Assembly (NCBI GenBank): GCA_005879655.1
Contig: VBJK01000069.1
Location: forward strand, 1 to 25,714
Reading direction: 5' to 3'
DNA from: Chloroflexota bacterium
GTDB lineage: Bacteria > Chloroflexota > Ktedonobacteria > Ktedonobacterales > Ktedonobacteraceae
DNA: 25,714 nucleotides
Shown: positions 7,447 through 16,440 of the stretch, piece by piece
How the letters are laid out: every line of letters starts with the position of its first letter
Numbering within the stretch: the stretch's first letter is position 1
Position numbers and translations under genes: made by a program
The notes under the pieces: model-generated
What the model was told of the DNA's origin: nothing
Database searches by the model: none
What the model saw: only the letters and a program-made list of their open reading frames with translations

Positions 7447-8490
7447 ATGGCAGAACGCCCACCAACCCTCATCAATCTCAGCAAGGCTCTCTCAGACATC
7501 ACACTCAGCACCATTGCCACCCTTGGTAGTGCCACAGGGCTGGTAAGACCACCCTGTACCCTCACGGTCACCCACACCCTGCGCATCTTCCTTGAGCAAG
7601 AGCAGGAGGTGACGTTTGCGCTACCAGCCCCACCATGCTTTACCCAGAGCCAAGCGTCTTGGCAAGCAGTGGGCAGCAGCATCCAGGATCATCTCCCTGT
7701 CATGATGGAGAGCATTGCCGCCCAGTTGCACCAAGCAACCTCGACACCTACCAAAGCTAGCCTCCGACAGATGCTCATCCACGCCACAGCCGAGTTACTT
7801 GCCACCTGCGATGTTTCTACCCAGGAGCGTGGCTTAATGGCAGAGTATGTGACAGGGCCAGTGTTTGCTCAAGCAGCTCTTGTCCTCAAGTCCGTCCTTG
7901 ATCCAGGGTACTTCAGATGCGACACTCGCCCTGGTGGCTAGCGTCTTCGAGCAGCTTTGCAGGGTGCTGCTGGCAGAACCAGCCCCAACTCTGGCCGTGG
8001 CGCAAGACACCACGTCTGCCACGGTCTCATCCATCGCAGTCACCCTTGAGCGCAAAATGCGCGAGAGCGCCTATGATGTCTACGTGTGCTACCACGAGGC
8101 TGATGAGGCGGAAGTCTTCCAGATTGGTGAAGCCCTCAAAGCCCGTGACATCTTACCCTGGTTTGATTTCCTGGCACCCCTGGCAGGCTGAGACGCAAGC
8201 AACAAGAGCATCTCATCCAAATTATCCCCACGGCGGCGATCTTTGTCGGAGCGCATGCTCTTGCACAGTGGCAAGAGCTGCACATGTATGCCTTCCTTGA
8301 TCAGTTTGTCGAGCGAGAATGCCCTGTCATCCCGGTCTTACTCAAGAGTGCAACCGAGAGGCCAAAGCTGCCACCATTCCTGGCCCTCTTCACCTGGGTC
8401 GATTTCCATCGCACCACACCTCGCCCGCTGGACCGGCTTGTGTGGGGCATCAAGCAAGAGCGTCCAGGCCAGCCAGAGGAGCCTGTGTTC
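7447..8490 (+). pseudogene. TIR-domain protein, two frameshifts
   Basis: Starts at ATG 7447 (MAERPPTLINLSKALSDI), 9 bases after AAAGGA. About 190 N-terminal residues are mostly helical and match no family I recognise. A C-terminal TIR domain follows: SAYDVYVCYHEADEAEVFQI, ALKARDILPWFDFLAP, IPTAAIFVGAHALAQWQELH, FVERECPVIPVLL. Bacterial TIR domains hydrolyse NAD+ in defence systems. Frames change near 7910 and 8185. Homology fades near 8490 although the frame stays open to 8715. At the position of the catalytic Glu (Trp+4) I read His (WQELH), so even a repaired protein may lack NADase activity; that alignment is by eye. The IS3 outward promoter lies upstream. Confidence 0.75.
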
Positions 8491-8495
8491 CCATG

Positions 8496-8531
8496 GCCGC
8501 TCTTGCAGGGGAGAAGCGCTGCAAGAGCGGC
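8496..8531 (+). terminator. Strong 12-bp hairpin after the TIR gene
   Basis: GCCGCTCTTGCA (8496-8507) and TGCAAGAGCGGC (8520-8531) are perfect complements with a 12-base loop. No T tract follows, so it may be a factor-dependent end, an RNA-stabilising structure or a small repeat. Confidence 0.4.
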
Positions 8532-8581
8532 ACAACGAGATGAAGAAAGAACAGAGCAAGGTGAGGTATTGCAAGGGGGCT

Positions 8582-8610
8582 CTGTCATCTCTGCCTCTTT
8601 GTGCTATGAT
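8582..8610 (+). promoter_or_regulatory. Possible promoter for the downstream hydrolase
   Basis: CTGTCA (8582-8587) and TATGAT (8605-8610) are 17 bases apart. A roughly 300-base leader to the gene at 8915 would follow, containing GAGC...GCTC pairing around 8670-8686. Weak -35. Confidence 0.35.
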
Positions 8611-8914
8611 GTCTCTAGACGCGTCAAACGCTCAAGTCTCTGGCATCGGGAGTGTTGTGCCACCCACCAGAGCATAACTTCGGCTCCTTTGGCGACACGC
8701 CGCACCCGCAGGTAACGATCATGGGGCCACATCGCTCGTCTTTGACGCCGATCCGCGTGAGGTGCCGTGGCTCAGCGCATATGGGTGCAGCAGTCTTTGG
8801 GTACCACGCATGCACGATGCACCCAGGACGCAGGCCCCTCGCATGCGCTCTTGCTGGTCAGGGACCAAGAGACCCGGCTTGGAGGCTGAGCAAACCAGAG
8901 CAAAGGAAAATGTC

Positions 8915-9814
8915 ATGTCTCTGTCATTTCAACGCACCGATACCTTTGTCGAGAGCCAGGGCTTGCGTTTTCATGCTCGCCGCTGGACCCCTACATCAGC
9001 CAAAGAGGGGAAAGAAGCACTGCTTTTGCTGCATGGGCTGGCTTCGTCTCTGCACATCTGGGACTTCGTGGCACCAGTGCTGGCCTCGCATGGCTACTCT
9101 GTCATCGCGCTTGACCAGCGTGGACACGGCCAAAGTGCTCAGCCAGAGACAGGCTATGATTTTGCCACCATTGTCGCAGACGACGCGGCTATTGTGCATC
9201 AGCTTGGTCTCACCCGTTATGCCATCATCGGTCACTCGTGGGGGGCCTCGGTCGCCTTGGAGTACGCCACGACGTTTCCAGCAGAGGTTTCGGCCCTGGT
9301 TCTCGTGGATGGTGCGACAGGGCAGCTCTCCGCACGCCCTCATTGGACGCGGGAACTGGTGAGAGAGCGGCTGGCTCCCCCACGTTTTGCAGGCACGAAA
9401 CGCTCTACCTTTCTCGAATACATCAAACAGGGGCCGCTGGGCAACCAATGGTCGCCACAGTTGGAAGAGATTTTCCTGCATATTGTCGAGCTACGCCCTG
9501 ATGATACCGTGGCACCCCGCCTAGCCTTTGAGCACCATCTGCAAATCATCGGAGCCATGTGGGACCAGCCAACCCAGGCCCTCTACCAGCGTGTCTCGTG
9601 CCCTATCACGCTCGTCGTGGCAGAACCGGCCACCATCAGTGAAGAGCAGGCCGACTATTTCACGCAGCGCAATGCTGATCTTGCCACGCTTGCGCAACTG
9701 TACCCGAAGATCATGATCCGACGCATGCAAGAGACTATTCACGATATCCCCCTGCAACGCCCGCAAGCACTCGCGCAGTTGATCATGCGCGCTGTCTCGC
9801 ACAATGCTGGCTAA
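8915..9814 (+). CDS. Alpha/beta hydrolase
   Basis: Intact 299-residue alpha/beta-hydrolase-fold enzyme, predicted cytosolic because no signal peptide is seen. Landmarks are the oxyanion HG motif LLLLHGLASS (37-45), DQRGHGQS (67-74), the nucleophile elbow GHSWGAS with Ser108, and the C-terminal His276 in ETIHDIPL. The acid is not obvious: VVAEPATISEEQ near 234-245 stands where an Asp is usual, so Glu may serve. ATG 8915 follows AAAGGA (8902-8907) by 7 bases; longer in-frame starts lack such a site. Substrate cannot be inferred. It is the only intact gene between 4.7 and 12.3 kb and may be expressed from its own promoter. Confidence 0.9.
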   Translation: MSLSFQRTDTFVESQGLRFHARRWTPTSAKEGKEALLLLHGLASSLHIWDFVAPVLASHGYSVIALDQRGHGQSAQPETGYDFATIVADDAAIVHQLGLTRYAIIGHSWGASVALEYATTFPAEVSALVLVDGATGQLSARPHWTRELVRERLAPPRFAGTKRSTFLEYIKQGPLGNQWSPQLEEIFLHIVELRPDDTVAPRLAFEHHLQIIGAMWDQPTQALYQRVSCPITLVVAEPATISEEQADYFTQRNADLATLAQLYPKIMIRRMQETIHDIPLQRPQALAQLIMRAVSHNAG

Positions 9815-9866
9815 AACTTCGAGAGCGTAGAGGGCTTGGACGCACGTCCTGGTGGACTGGGGTAAA

Positions 9867-9972
9867 GCTGGATGCAGCGCGCGCTTCGGTAGCCCAGGCG
9901 GCGTTGCAGCGCGCCTGTGTCAGCGTCCGTTGCCTAGCAGAGCTGGTAGGCGAAGGTGTGGCGCAGCATATG
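9867..9972 (-). pseudogene. Tyrosine recombinase catalytic fragment
   Basis: The minus strand encodes HMLRHTFAYQLC, a stop, then ATDADTGALQRRLGYRSAR in the same frame. This is the HxxR-containing block of phage-type/Xer tyrosine recombinases with an in-frame TAG. Only about 35 codons remain, and neither the first Arg box nor the Tyr nucleophile is present. It lies just downstream of a second, longer recombinase relic in the same orientation. Confidence 0.6.
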
Positions 9973-9986
9973 GGGGTGGAGACTGC

Positions 9987-10390
9987 CTATTCGATGCCAA
10001 GCACCGAGGCCAGCGTTTCAGCATAGTAGTTCTCTGCTTGCCTGAGCTGTGCCAAGTAACGGCAGGCGCGTGGATAAGCAGACGTTTCCGAGCCTCGTCT
10101 GGATGGTGCTGACACTAGCCCCAATGGTCTCCATGCTATGCGCAAAGGTGTGACGCATGGTATGGACCTTGGAGGTGCCCAGGTATTTTTGGCATACATC
10201 AGCAATGGCCTGAATGCCGAGTTTCTGCCCATGGCTTGGCCCTTTTGCCAGCGAAACCCAGATGGGCGTCTGTTTGGTGAGCTTTGCTAAACTCCGGCCA
10301 TAATAGCTCTGTAGCCAGTCCAAGAGGGCCTCGCCGGTTGCTTTGGCAAGAGTGTCACACATGGTCTTGTGTCCCTTACAGGCAAAGACT
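9987..10390 (-). pseudogene. Tyrosine recombinase (XerC/D-like) C-terminal relic, frameshifted
   Basis: The catalytic half of a site-specific tyrosine recombinase that cuts and rejoins DNA. Visible are HKTMCDTLAKATGEALLDW, QAIADVCQKYLGTSKVHTM followed by RHTFAHSMETIGASVSTIQ (HxxR box), and in another frame RYLAQLRQAENYYAETLAS with the candidate Tyr nucleophile and a C-terminus ending LGIE at 9987. The frame shifts near 10060-10090. The N-terminal core-binding domain is absent: homology stops near 10385, where a TIR gene in the opposite orientation also begins abruptly. A recombination breakpoint truncated both. Confidence 0.75.
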
Positions 10391-10816
10391 CCCGTCACCG
10401 ATTATGACAAAAAGTTTGCCAAACGGCTCTCTACCAATCTGCAAGACCAGGGCGTGCGCTGTTGGTTTGCTCCTCACGACTCACCCCCTGGGAGAAGACC
10501 CATTGTGCGTGGCATCGAAGAAGCTATCCTTTTGCACAAAAAGCTCTTGCTTATCCTCTCAAATCATGCAATAAATAGCAACTGGGTCCAGCAAGAAGTA
10601 GAAGCAGCGTTATACAAAAAGGTCACGACTGGACAGGAGATTCTCTTCCCCATCCGCCTTGATAATACTGTCCTGCAAAGCGACACGAGTTGGGCCAAGC
10701 GCCTACGCCACCGCCACATAGCCGACTTCACTAGCTACAACGATGAGCGTGACTACCACCAAGCTTTCAGAGACTTACTGCGACACCTTAAGGTTGGCAA
10801 GCCACCAACGAATTAG
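10388..10816 (+). pseudogene. TIR-domain protein, N-terminally truncated
   Basis: About 140 residues of a bacterial TIR domain in one frame: DYDKKFAKRLSTNLQDQGV, RCWFAPHDSPPGRRP, RGIEEAILLHKKLLLILS, INSNWVQQEVEAALYKK, EILFPIRLD. The catalytic Glu (SNWVQQE) is present, unlike the TIR relic at 7.4-8.5 kb. The first strand (usually FISYSH-like) is missing because the gene is fused head-to-head with the recombinase relic, and no start with a ribosome binding site is visible. The C-terminus ends normally (LLRHLKVGKPPTN). TIR proteins of this kind act in NAD+-depleting defence or signalling; this copy probably is not made. Confidence 0.75.
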
Positions 10817-11450
10817 CACAGGACACGGCCCACACCGACATCTGGGTACGAATCCGCAAGCCATCACCACCGTTGCCGTGATGACGCACAAGAGCGACCA
10901 AGACACCGGGGGAACGTGTCATGCGAGGCCGCTGGATAGCCCAGGATGTCCAGCACTCCGAAACGCTCGCCTCCCCCCTCTTACATCGCAACCATCCGAC
11001 TTCCTCTTTGCGGACTTTCCACACCACTTCTTTGTCTTCCTTGATGCCCTCAATGAGCAGAGAAAACGTTCTGGCTATAAAAATTTTGCTTTTTCTTCTC
11101 TCAAGAGCACACTTCGCATCAAGGCTCCGCTTGCATACCAGATCCTGACCACCCCTCGTTACTCACCACCACGATTGCGCACCAAGACTACCGTCCAGAT
11201 CGCCACAGAGCACCTGCCTGGCCGAGCGACTGTTGGCCAATGATGCCAGGGGATCACAACAGCCGCGTCTGACTGAGCTTGACCAAACCGTCTGGCCAAC
11301 AGGAATGCATTGATCACTCAGTACAACCATTCTAGAGATGCTTTTTTCTTATGACTACAAGAAATATCGCCAGTGTTTCATGACAGGCGGCGGTGCCACT
11401 ACCTGCCTTTGCGCAAGCCTACATCTTTCATGCAAGAGATACCACGCCAA
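10817..11450. other. Gene-free interval
   Basis: No frame on either strand resembles a family or has a convincing start. One plus-strand frame (10.8-11.24 kb) includes FADFPHHFFVFLDALNEQRK, which might be a decayed gene, but I cannot support it. Confidence 0.4.
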
Positions 11451-11534
11451 GGACATTATTCGTGGGATTCCCTGCCGCATCTCTGCTCACACGATGACAA
11501 CAATTCTGTTACTCCTGCAAAATCAGGGCTTGAA

Positions 11535-11738
11535 GGCCACTCCAAGTAGGTTCTCAGAAGCGTTGTCTTTGACTTTGCTCAACCCCCACCAACATTCCTA
11601 CTCTTCTTGTCTTTGAGCTGGCTTTGGCCGTTCCATAACACCACAAATCAGCCTCTCTGTAGGCCGATGACAACAATTCTGGGATCCTTGTAGGCTATTG
11701 ACATTATCCGTGGGATCGAAGCACATTAATGCTGGGAT
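11535..11738 (+). repeat. Diverged direct duplication, copy 1
   Basis: Shares two perfect blocks with copy 2, 502-503 bases downstream: 25 bp at 11535-11559 and 26 bp at 11639-11664 (contains ACAAATCAGCCTCTCTGTAG). Shorter matches lie between and after them (TTGTCTTTGA, TTGTAGGCTATTGACATTAT). Confidence 0.7.
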
Positions 11739-12036
11739 TCTTCTCCCTCTTTGTGCTTGTCCAATGACAACAATTCTGAGATCCTACAGCATAGGAGCTT
11801 CGCAGCGAGTAGGAACGCTGCGAACAGCTCTTTCCGCTGGACGTTTTCTGATACGAGTTCATCTATGGCTATAGGAAATACAGCCATGTGGCTAGCAACT
11901 CTCTTGCGACAAGGTTCAGTCTACATCCTTCTGTGCTACCAGAAACCGCCAAGGACATTTATCCTGGGATTTTTCTCCCTCCCGAACGAGCTTCAAAGAC
12001 ATTATTGCTGATATTCCTTCAAATCGAGGGTCAAGA

Positions 12037-12242
12037 GGCCACTCCAAGTAGGTTCTCAGAATTGTTGTCTTTGACCCCTGCTCAACCCTCTCCAAAATCA
12101 CACTATTCTTGTCTTTGAGCACGAATGAGCGGCAACCTCCCCACCACAAATCAGCCTCTCTGTAGGCTAAATACAACAATTCTGGGATTCTTGTAGGCTA
12201 TTGACATTATTTCTGAATAGCCAAGGACATTCATTGTGCGAT
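12037..12242 (+). repeat. Diverged direct duplication, copy 2
   Basis: Counterpart of copy 1: identical 25 bp at 12037-12061 and 26 bp at 12142-12167, same order and nearly the same internal spacing, with diverged filler. Confidence 0.7.
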
Positions 12243-12275
12243 TTTTCTGGGGATTAAGCTGGGGTCAAAGACAAC
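12064..12275. mobile_element. MITE-like 212-bp element with 19-bp inverted ends
   Basis: GTTGTCTTTGACCCCTGCT (12064-12082) and AGCTGGGGTCAAAGACAAC (12257-12275) are inverted repeats with one mismatch in 19. No coding capacity lies between them. I see no clear target duplication. It overlaps duplication copy 2; copy 1 retains only a left-end-like sequence near 11562. Confidence 0.45.
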
Positions 12276-12333
12276 TCTTTTGTTTGCCTACAACTCTTGG
12301 GCTTACCTCGAAATTTTGAGATGATACCCTTTT

Positions 12334-13488
12334 TCATACACCCGCCATCCTGAGAAACCTTGCCAGTTCACGATCATATTCCTGTGGCTCAGCATTCCAC
12401 GCTTCGGTATGCTCCGCATTGGGGACGCGCTTATACGTCACAAAATCAGGATGGGCTTGCGCAAAGGCATCACTAACGGCAATCGGTGTCGTCGTGTCAT
12501 TCGTGCCATGAAAGAGCAGCATTGGTATACGCATTTGCCGCTGATGTAACTGATCGAGATTATCAAAATTCATGCCAGAGCGTATGCTAGCAGCCACCTC
12601 AGCACTCCTGGCGATGATCTCTGGCACTGCACGTTCCTGAGCCTGATAAGCGATTGTTGCACGCACATCCAATATCGGTGCATCCAGCACCACAGCCTGC
12701 ACAGAACGGGCATTGGCGGAACGATGCAGGAACGCTTCGACTATCGTTGCACCCTTCGACCATCCATACAGCACCAGATGTTGGGCCCCATGGACCAACC
12801 CATATTGGGTAGCCGCTTCCAGATCCTGCCACTCGGTATCACCAAGATGATCGAAGCCATCAGGGCTTGCCGGAGAACCTCTATCATTGCGATACGAAAT
12901 GGCAAGCAGAGGCAAACCAAGCTGTGCCAGCGGCTTAAATACGCGCAATGATTCTTCTCGTGTGACTCCCTGACCATGTACCAAGATCACCCAAGTTGCC
13001 AGCTTGCCTGGCACAAACCACGCTGGCATCATCCCCAGTTGCCCCTTGATCTGCACCTCATTGATCGAGAGCCCCAAGCTCTCTTTTAGCCCTCCTGAAT
13101 ACACTCTCCTCGTCCAGTAGCTTAAGGTGCCTCGCGAGAGAGGTCCCGTCATCTGAAGCAGTTGGCGCGTGACAGTGCTGGCATCAGAAGTTGTCATCGG
13201 ACCCACAATTGCCTGCCCACTAGGCCAATCGATTTCAAATACCCCCGGAGCCTGCGTCTCTGCTGTGCGCTGAAGCGTCACTGTGTCCACGCCCACAGCT
13301 GTTACCGCAAGAGAATATGTGGGAAGATAGTGGATAACCTGGAGAATCACACTTGAGAAGTAAACACTTATCCCGCCCACTACCGTCCCTGCAAGCAGGA
13401 CTACCACTAGCAGAATGCCTAACACAACTCTGACTACGCGATACCTCAAGCCTTTGCGCATAGTAAGTGCTACTCCTGAAGTACTCAT
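12334..13488 (-). CDS. Membrane-anchored alpha/beta hydrolase
   Basis: Intact 384-residue protein. A single hydrophobic segment (about 17-42, VVRVVLGILLVVVLLAGTVV) should anchor it with the hydrolase domain outside the cytoplasm. The domain carries VILVHGQGVTREES (168-180), AISYRNDRGSP (196-206), the nucleophile elbow YGWSKG with Ser244, the acid Asp331 in FHGTNDTTTPI and His360 in NAEHTEAW, a full triad. ATG 13488 follows AAAGGAGAAG at 5-8 bases. Similar to BAAT/peptidase S9-like hydrolases and the YqkD type; substrate unknown. It stands alone on the minus strand downstream of a 370-base non-coding interval. Confidence 0.9.
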   Translation of the reverse strand: MSTSGVALTMRKGLRYRVVRVVLGILLVVVLLAGTVVGGISVYFSSVILQVIHYLPTYSLAVTAVGVDTVTLQRTAETQAPGVFEIDWPSGQAIVGPMTTSDASTVTRQLLQMTGPLSRGTLSYWTRRVYSGGLKESLGLSINEVQIKGQLGMMPAWFVPGKLATWVILVHGQGVTREESLRVFKPLAQLGLPLLAISYRNDRGSPASPDGFDHLGDTEWQDLEAATQYGLVHGAQHLVLYGWSKGATIVEAFLHRSANARSVQAVVLDAPILDVRATIAYQAQERAVPEIIARSAEVAASIRSGMNFDNLDQLHQRQMRIPMLLFHGTNDTTTPIAVSDAFAQAHPDFVTYKRVPNAEHTEAWNAEPQEYDRELARFLRMAGV

Positions 13489-13859
13489 TTCTTCTCCTTT
13501 TTACGTTGCTTCCACCTCTCATCCCATCTCCGTGAGACCATAATTGTCTTAGTAACCTGAGTCCTGCATAAGCAGATATCTCTCCAAGCTTTCTCTTCAC
13601 TGTACCTGAATATTTTACCACCCAAGCACATTGTTTGTGTGCAAGATGATCAGAAGAATACGAGTAACAACGTGTGTTGGACAAAGCGTTGCTTGTGGCT
13701 GCTTCATCTATTCTCTCTCCTCTCACAGGACGTTGGGTAGATGAGCCACACAACGGGTGCTATCATGGCTAATACGCCCAAAGAGGTTGCAAGACAAGCG
13801 GCTTTTGACTATGCTTATGGCTCTCTTTTAAGTGCGTTGTCTTGACAGTTTCCACACTA
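13489..13859. other. Intergenic interval upstream of the membrane hydrolase
   Basis: No protein-like frame or structured repeat that I can support. It presumably includes the promoter of the minus-strand hydrolase and the end of the 76-residue gene; I see no clear consensus promoter. Confidence 0.3.
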
Positions 13860-14090
13860 CTAATGTCTCAACTCAGGCCAAATTGTCTGAGCAACCAATT
13901 CCGTTGCTTGCTTATCCCCAACAAGCGGGATAAGTTGCCTGCGGTACGCATCAATATTGCGATTGCGTGCAGTAATAAAGTCGTGTCGTGTGACTTGTGT
14001 GTACCCGACGAGGCCACGCATGGCTGCTGTATACTCCATGTCGATTTGCGAGAGTAGCTGTGCAACCTCGCTACCATTCTCTATGTTCAT
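13860..14090 (-). CDS. Small protein of unknown function
   Basis: A 76-residue, mostly helical, soluble protein beginning MNIENGSEVAQLLSQIDMEY and continuing RGLVGYTQVTRHDFITARN. I recognise no named family. It is probably real because ATG 14090 has AAGGAG 6 bases upstream and composition is protein-like throughout. The gene is separated by about 190 bases and a hairpin from the phosphoribosyltransferase upstream on the same strand. Confidence 0.75.
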   Translation of the reverse strand: MNIENGSEVAQLLSQIDMEYTAAMRGLVGYTQVTRHDFITARNRNIDAYRRQLIPLVGDKQATELVAQTIWPELRH

Positions 14091-14222
14091 CTTATGCTCC
14101 TTGCTGGAAGGATTTATTTCATCAGAAACGCTCGATTGTGATAATACATGGCACTCTCATGCTTTGAATCTGAGTATACATGGAGAAAATCAGCCTTGCA
14201 TGGAAAAATTCGACAATTCTGA

Positions 14223-14256
14223 CGAAGGACATCGACAAAAATGTGGATGTCCTTCG
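14223..14256 (-). terminator. Long hairpin after the phosphoribosyltransferase
   Basis: CGAAGGACATC (14223-14233) pairs perfectly with GATGTCCTTCG (14246-14256). ACA/TGT extend the stem past one G-G mismatch, leaving a 4-base loop. It sits 27 bases past the minus-strand stop at 14283. There is no strong T tract, so it is a likely rather than certain terminator. Confidence 0.5.
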
Positions 14257-14282
14257 ACTGTATCATCTAATTTCGCCTGAAG

Positions 14283-14933
14283 TTACCCGTGCGCCGCCTG
14301 TGCAAGCACGTCGCATACCTGCTCATCGGTTGTCTGCTCAAAATGTTCATACCAGAAGCCAACAGCGTAAAACACCTCCGGCCTGATGACACAGACCAGT
14401 TCATCCACCAGCGTCTCAAACTCCTCACATGTTACGGATGCCGCGACTGGGACCGCCAGCACAATGCGGGCCGGTTGCTGGTGTCTTATCACAGCGATAG
14501 CAGCTCGCGTCGTAGCCCCGGTTGCAATACCATCATCAACAAGAACAACGGTCCGGCCTTGTACCTCAGCGGCACGGCGCTCTCCCCGATAGAGGCGTTC
14601 ACGTCGCTCCAACTCAGATTGGGCATCAGCAACCACCCTGTTGATCACGGCTTCAGAGATACCCAACATCCGTACCACGTCATCATTGAGCACCCGCACT
14701 CCACCTGAGGCAATGGCTCCCATTGCTAGCTCCTCGTACCCAGGTACACCAAGCTTACGGACGACCAGAACATCCAGCGGGGCATGGAGTGCTCTGGCGA
14801 CTTCAAATGCAACGGGTACTCCACCACGAGGTAATGCCAGCACCAGCACATCTGGACGATGGCTATAGGCTGTGAGCCTGGCGGCAAGCACTTGTCCTGC
14901 TTCCGTACGATCGCGGAATTGTTGCCTTTGCAT
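14283..14933 (-). CDS. Phosphoribosyltransferase family protein
   Basis: Intact 216-residue type I phosphoribosyltransferase-fold protein. It has LALPRGGVPVAFEVARAL (32-49), PLDVLVVRKLGVPGYEELAM (52-71) and the PRPP-binding loop VVLVDDGIATGATTRAA (129-145). These predicted-PRTase proteins often occur with dienelactone hydrolases or stress proteins; their substrate is not established. ATG 14933 follows AAAGGAG at 10 bases. A monocistronic unit seems likely given the hairpin behind it. Confidence 0.9.
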   Translation of the reverse strand: MQRQQFRDRTEAGQVLAARLTAYSHRPDVLVLALPRGGVPVAFEVARALHAPLDVLVVRKLGVPGYEELAMGAIASGGVRVLNDDVVRMLGISEAVINRVVADAQSELERRERLYRGERRAAEVQGRTVVLVDDGIATGATTRAAIAVIRHQQPARIVLAVPVAASVTCEEFETLVDELVCVIRPEVFYAVGFWYEHFEQTTDEQVCDVLAQAAHG

Positions 14934-15532
14934 GATTCTTCAACTCCTTTCATAGCTTCCACCAACACAAAACGGTCCCTTCTGTACCTACGATGCCGAC
15001 GGCCACAACGTTCCTAGCACATCTGTTTCACAACCCTGCCAAAATCATGCTACCTCGACCCAATGGGGAGAGGAACCTCTTTTTGTGGTCTATTTGTCAC
15101 CGCATTGCCCATTACTGTGATTGCGGCTCTGAGGATAAGGCCGTATAGTTATGCATGAGGGGAGCAAGGTGAACACTTGCTTAAAGTCATAGATCACAAA
15201 ACATCATCAGAAAACGTCATATTGATGCTGAGTCAACAAACAAAAGAGATTTCACAGAGCTACCAACAACGTAAGGAGTTTGACCATTAACAGTACAAGA
15301 AGCCTGCTTCAAACGAAAATTTGTGCAGAGCCTCCTTGGTGCTTCTTTGCATCCCTTTATAACATGGAGGCTTGCCTTTCTGTTGCCACATTGCGAACTA
15401 CTTATAATTGTACATAAACTCATGTGCTAGGTCAATTAAAATTTCATTAATTATTGGAGAGCCTTTTGCTTGCCATCGCCTTGCATTCTATCACCGTCAT
15501 ACGTTACAAACCAAACGGCAACAGCGCTACTA
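14934..15532. other. Gene-free interval before the phosphoketolase remnant
   Basis: No recognisable gene. The upstream sequence of the phosphoketolase (its first ~150 codons) is not here in any frame. TATAAT at 15403-15408 has no convincing -35 partner. Confidence 0.35.
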
Positions 15533-16438
15533 CCGTTTCCGCCAATTCTCCTCCCCCGGAGGAGTACCTAGCCATGTGAGTGTCCCCACACTAGGTTCGA
15601 TCCATGAAGGAGGCGAACTAGGCTACGTACTCTCCCATGCCTTCGGAGCTGCCTTCGATAATCCTGACTTGCTCGTTGTCGCTGTTATCGGCGATGGCGA
15701 GGCCGAAACAGGACCATTCGAAGGAGCTTGGAAGAGTATTAAGTTTCTCAATCCAATGCGTGATGGCGCTGTCCTGCCCATTTTGCACGTCAACGGCTAT
15801 AAAACCTCCGATCCTACGGTCCTGGATCGTGAAGAGGATGAAGAGATTAAGCAGCTCCTTGCGGGACATGGCTATGATCCCTATCTGGTCTCAGGCACCG
15901 ATCCCATTGCCGTGCATCACGCCTTTGCTCGCACCCTTGATCAGTGTTATCAACAGATACATCACCTCCAGCATCACGCACGTACTAACGGCCTCACCAA
16001 ACGACCACTCTGGCCAGTAATCCTGCCGCGCACACCCAATGGAAGTACTCAGCGAACATCTCTGCCAGGGCTGGCTAGAAGGCTATCTGCTAACTGGTCG
16101 CCACGGCTTCTTTGCTTCTTATGAAGCCTTTGCGATGGTCTCCGCCTCCATGACAGTGCAACATGCCAAGTGGTTACAGGAGGGCAGCAAGCTCACTTGG
16201 CGCGCCCCCATCTCTTCACTCAATATCCTGCTGACCTCGACCTGCTGGCGCAACGACCACAACGGCTTTAGCCATCAGGGACCAGGTCTCATCGATACGG
16301 TCCTTTCCAAGAAGGCCACAACCTCGCGCATCTATCTGCCACCCGATGCCAACAGTCTGCTGGCCATCGCTGACCATTGCCTACGTAGCCGCAACCGTGT
16401 CAACCTGATTGTCATCGATAAACAGCCGCAACTGCAAC
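15533..16438 (+). pseudogene. Phosphoketolase, truncated at both ends and internally deleted
   Basis: Remnant of xylulose-5-phosphate/fructose-6-phosphate phosphoketolase, the thiamine-diphosphate enzyme that makes acetyl phosphate. Part one (to about 16035) runs from [18 protein letters not shown] through [20 protein letters not shown] and the ThDP/Mg site [16 protein letters not shown] to [13 protein letters not shown]. Part two, in another frame from 16039, runs [52 protein letters not shown] to [13 protein letters not shown]. Native enzymes have about 800 residues; the first ~150, an internal ~170 and the C-terminal ~200 are missing. The 3' break abuts a group II intron relic. Confidence 0.85.
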
Positions 16439-16440
16439 GG

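Larger units (their letters stand above)
11452..12242. repeat. Cluster of ~17-bp GACAWYAWTYSTGGGAT-like motifs
   Basis: Plus-strand copies start at 11452, 11496, 11669, 11700, 11722, 11766, 11954, 11998, 12172, 12203 and 12226; examples are GACATTATTCGTGGGAT (11452) and GACAACAATTCTGGGAT (11669). Inverted copies lie at 11553-11567 and 12055-12069 (CTCAGAATTGTTGTC). Spacing is irregular and both orientations occur, so this is neither a CRISPR nor a simple tandem repeat. It may be a recombination-site or transposon-end graveyard. No gene is visible in this stretch. Confidence 0.6.

Noticed and set aside
10743..11243. Plus-strand 166-residue frame after the second TIR relic
   Set aside because: Overlaps the TIR frame, has no ribosome binding site and shows no recognisable domain.
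11452..12242. CRISPR array
   Set aside because: Repeats are degenerate, occur in both orientations and are irregularly spaced; no cas gene is nearby.
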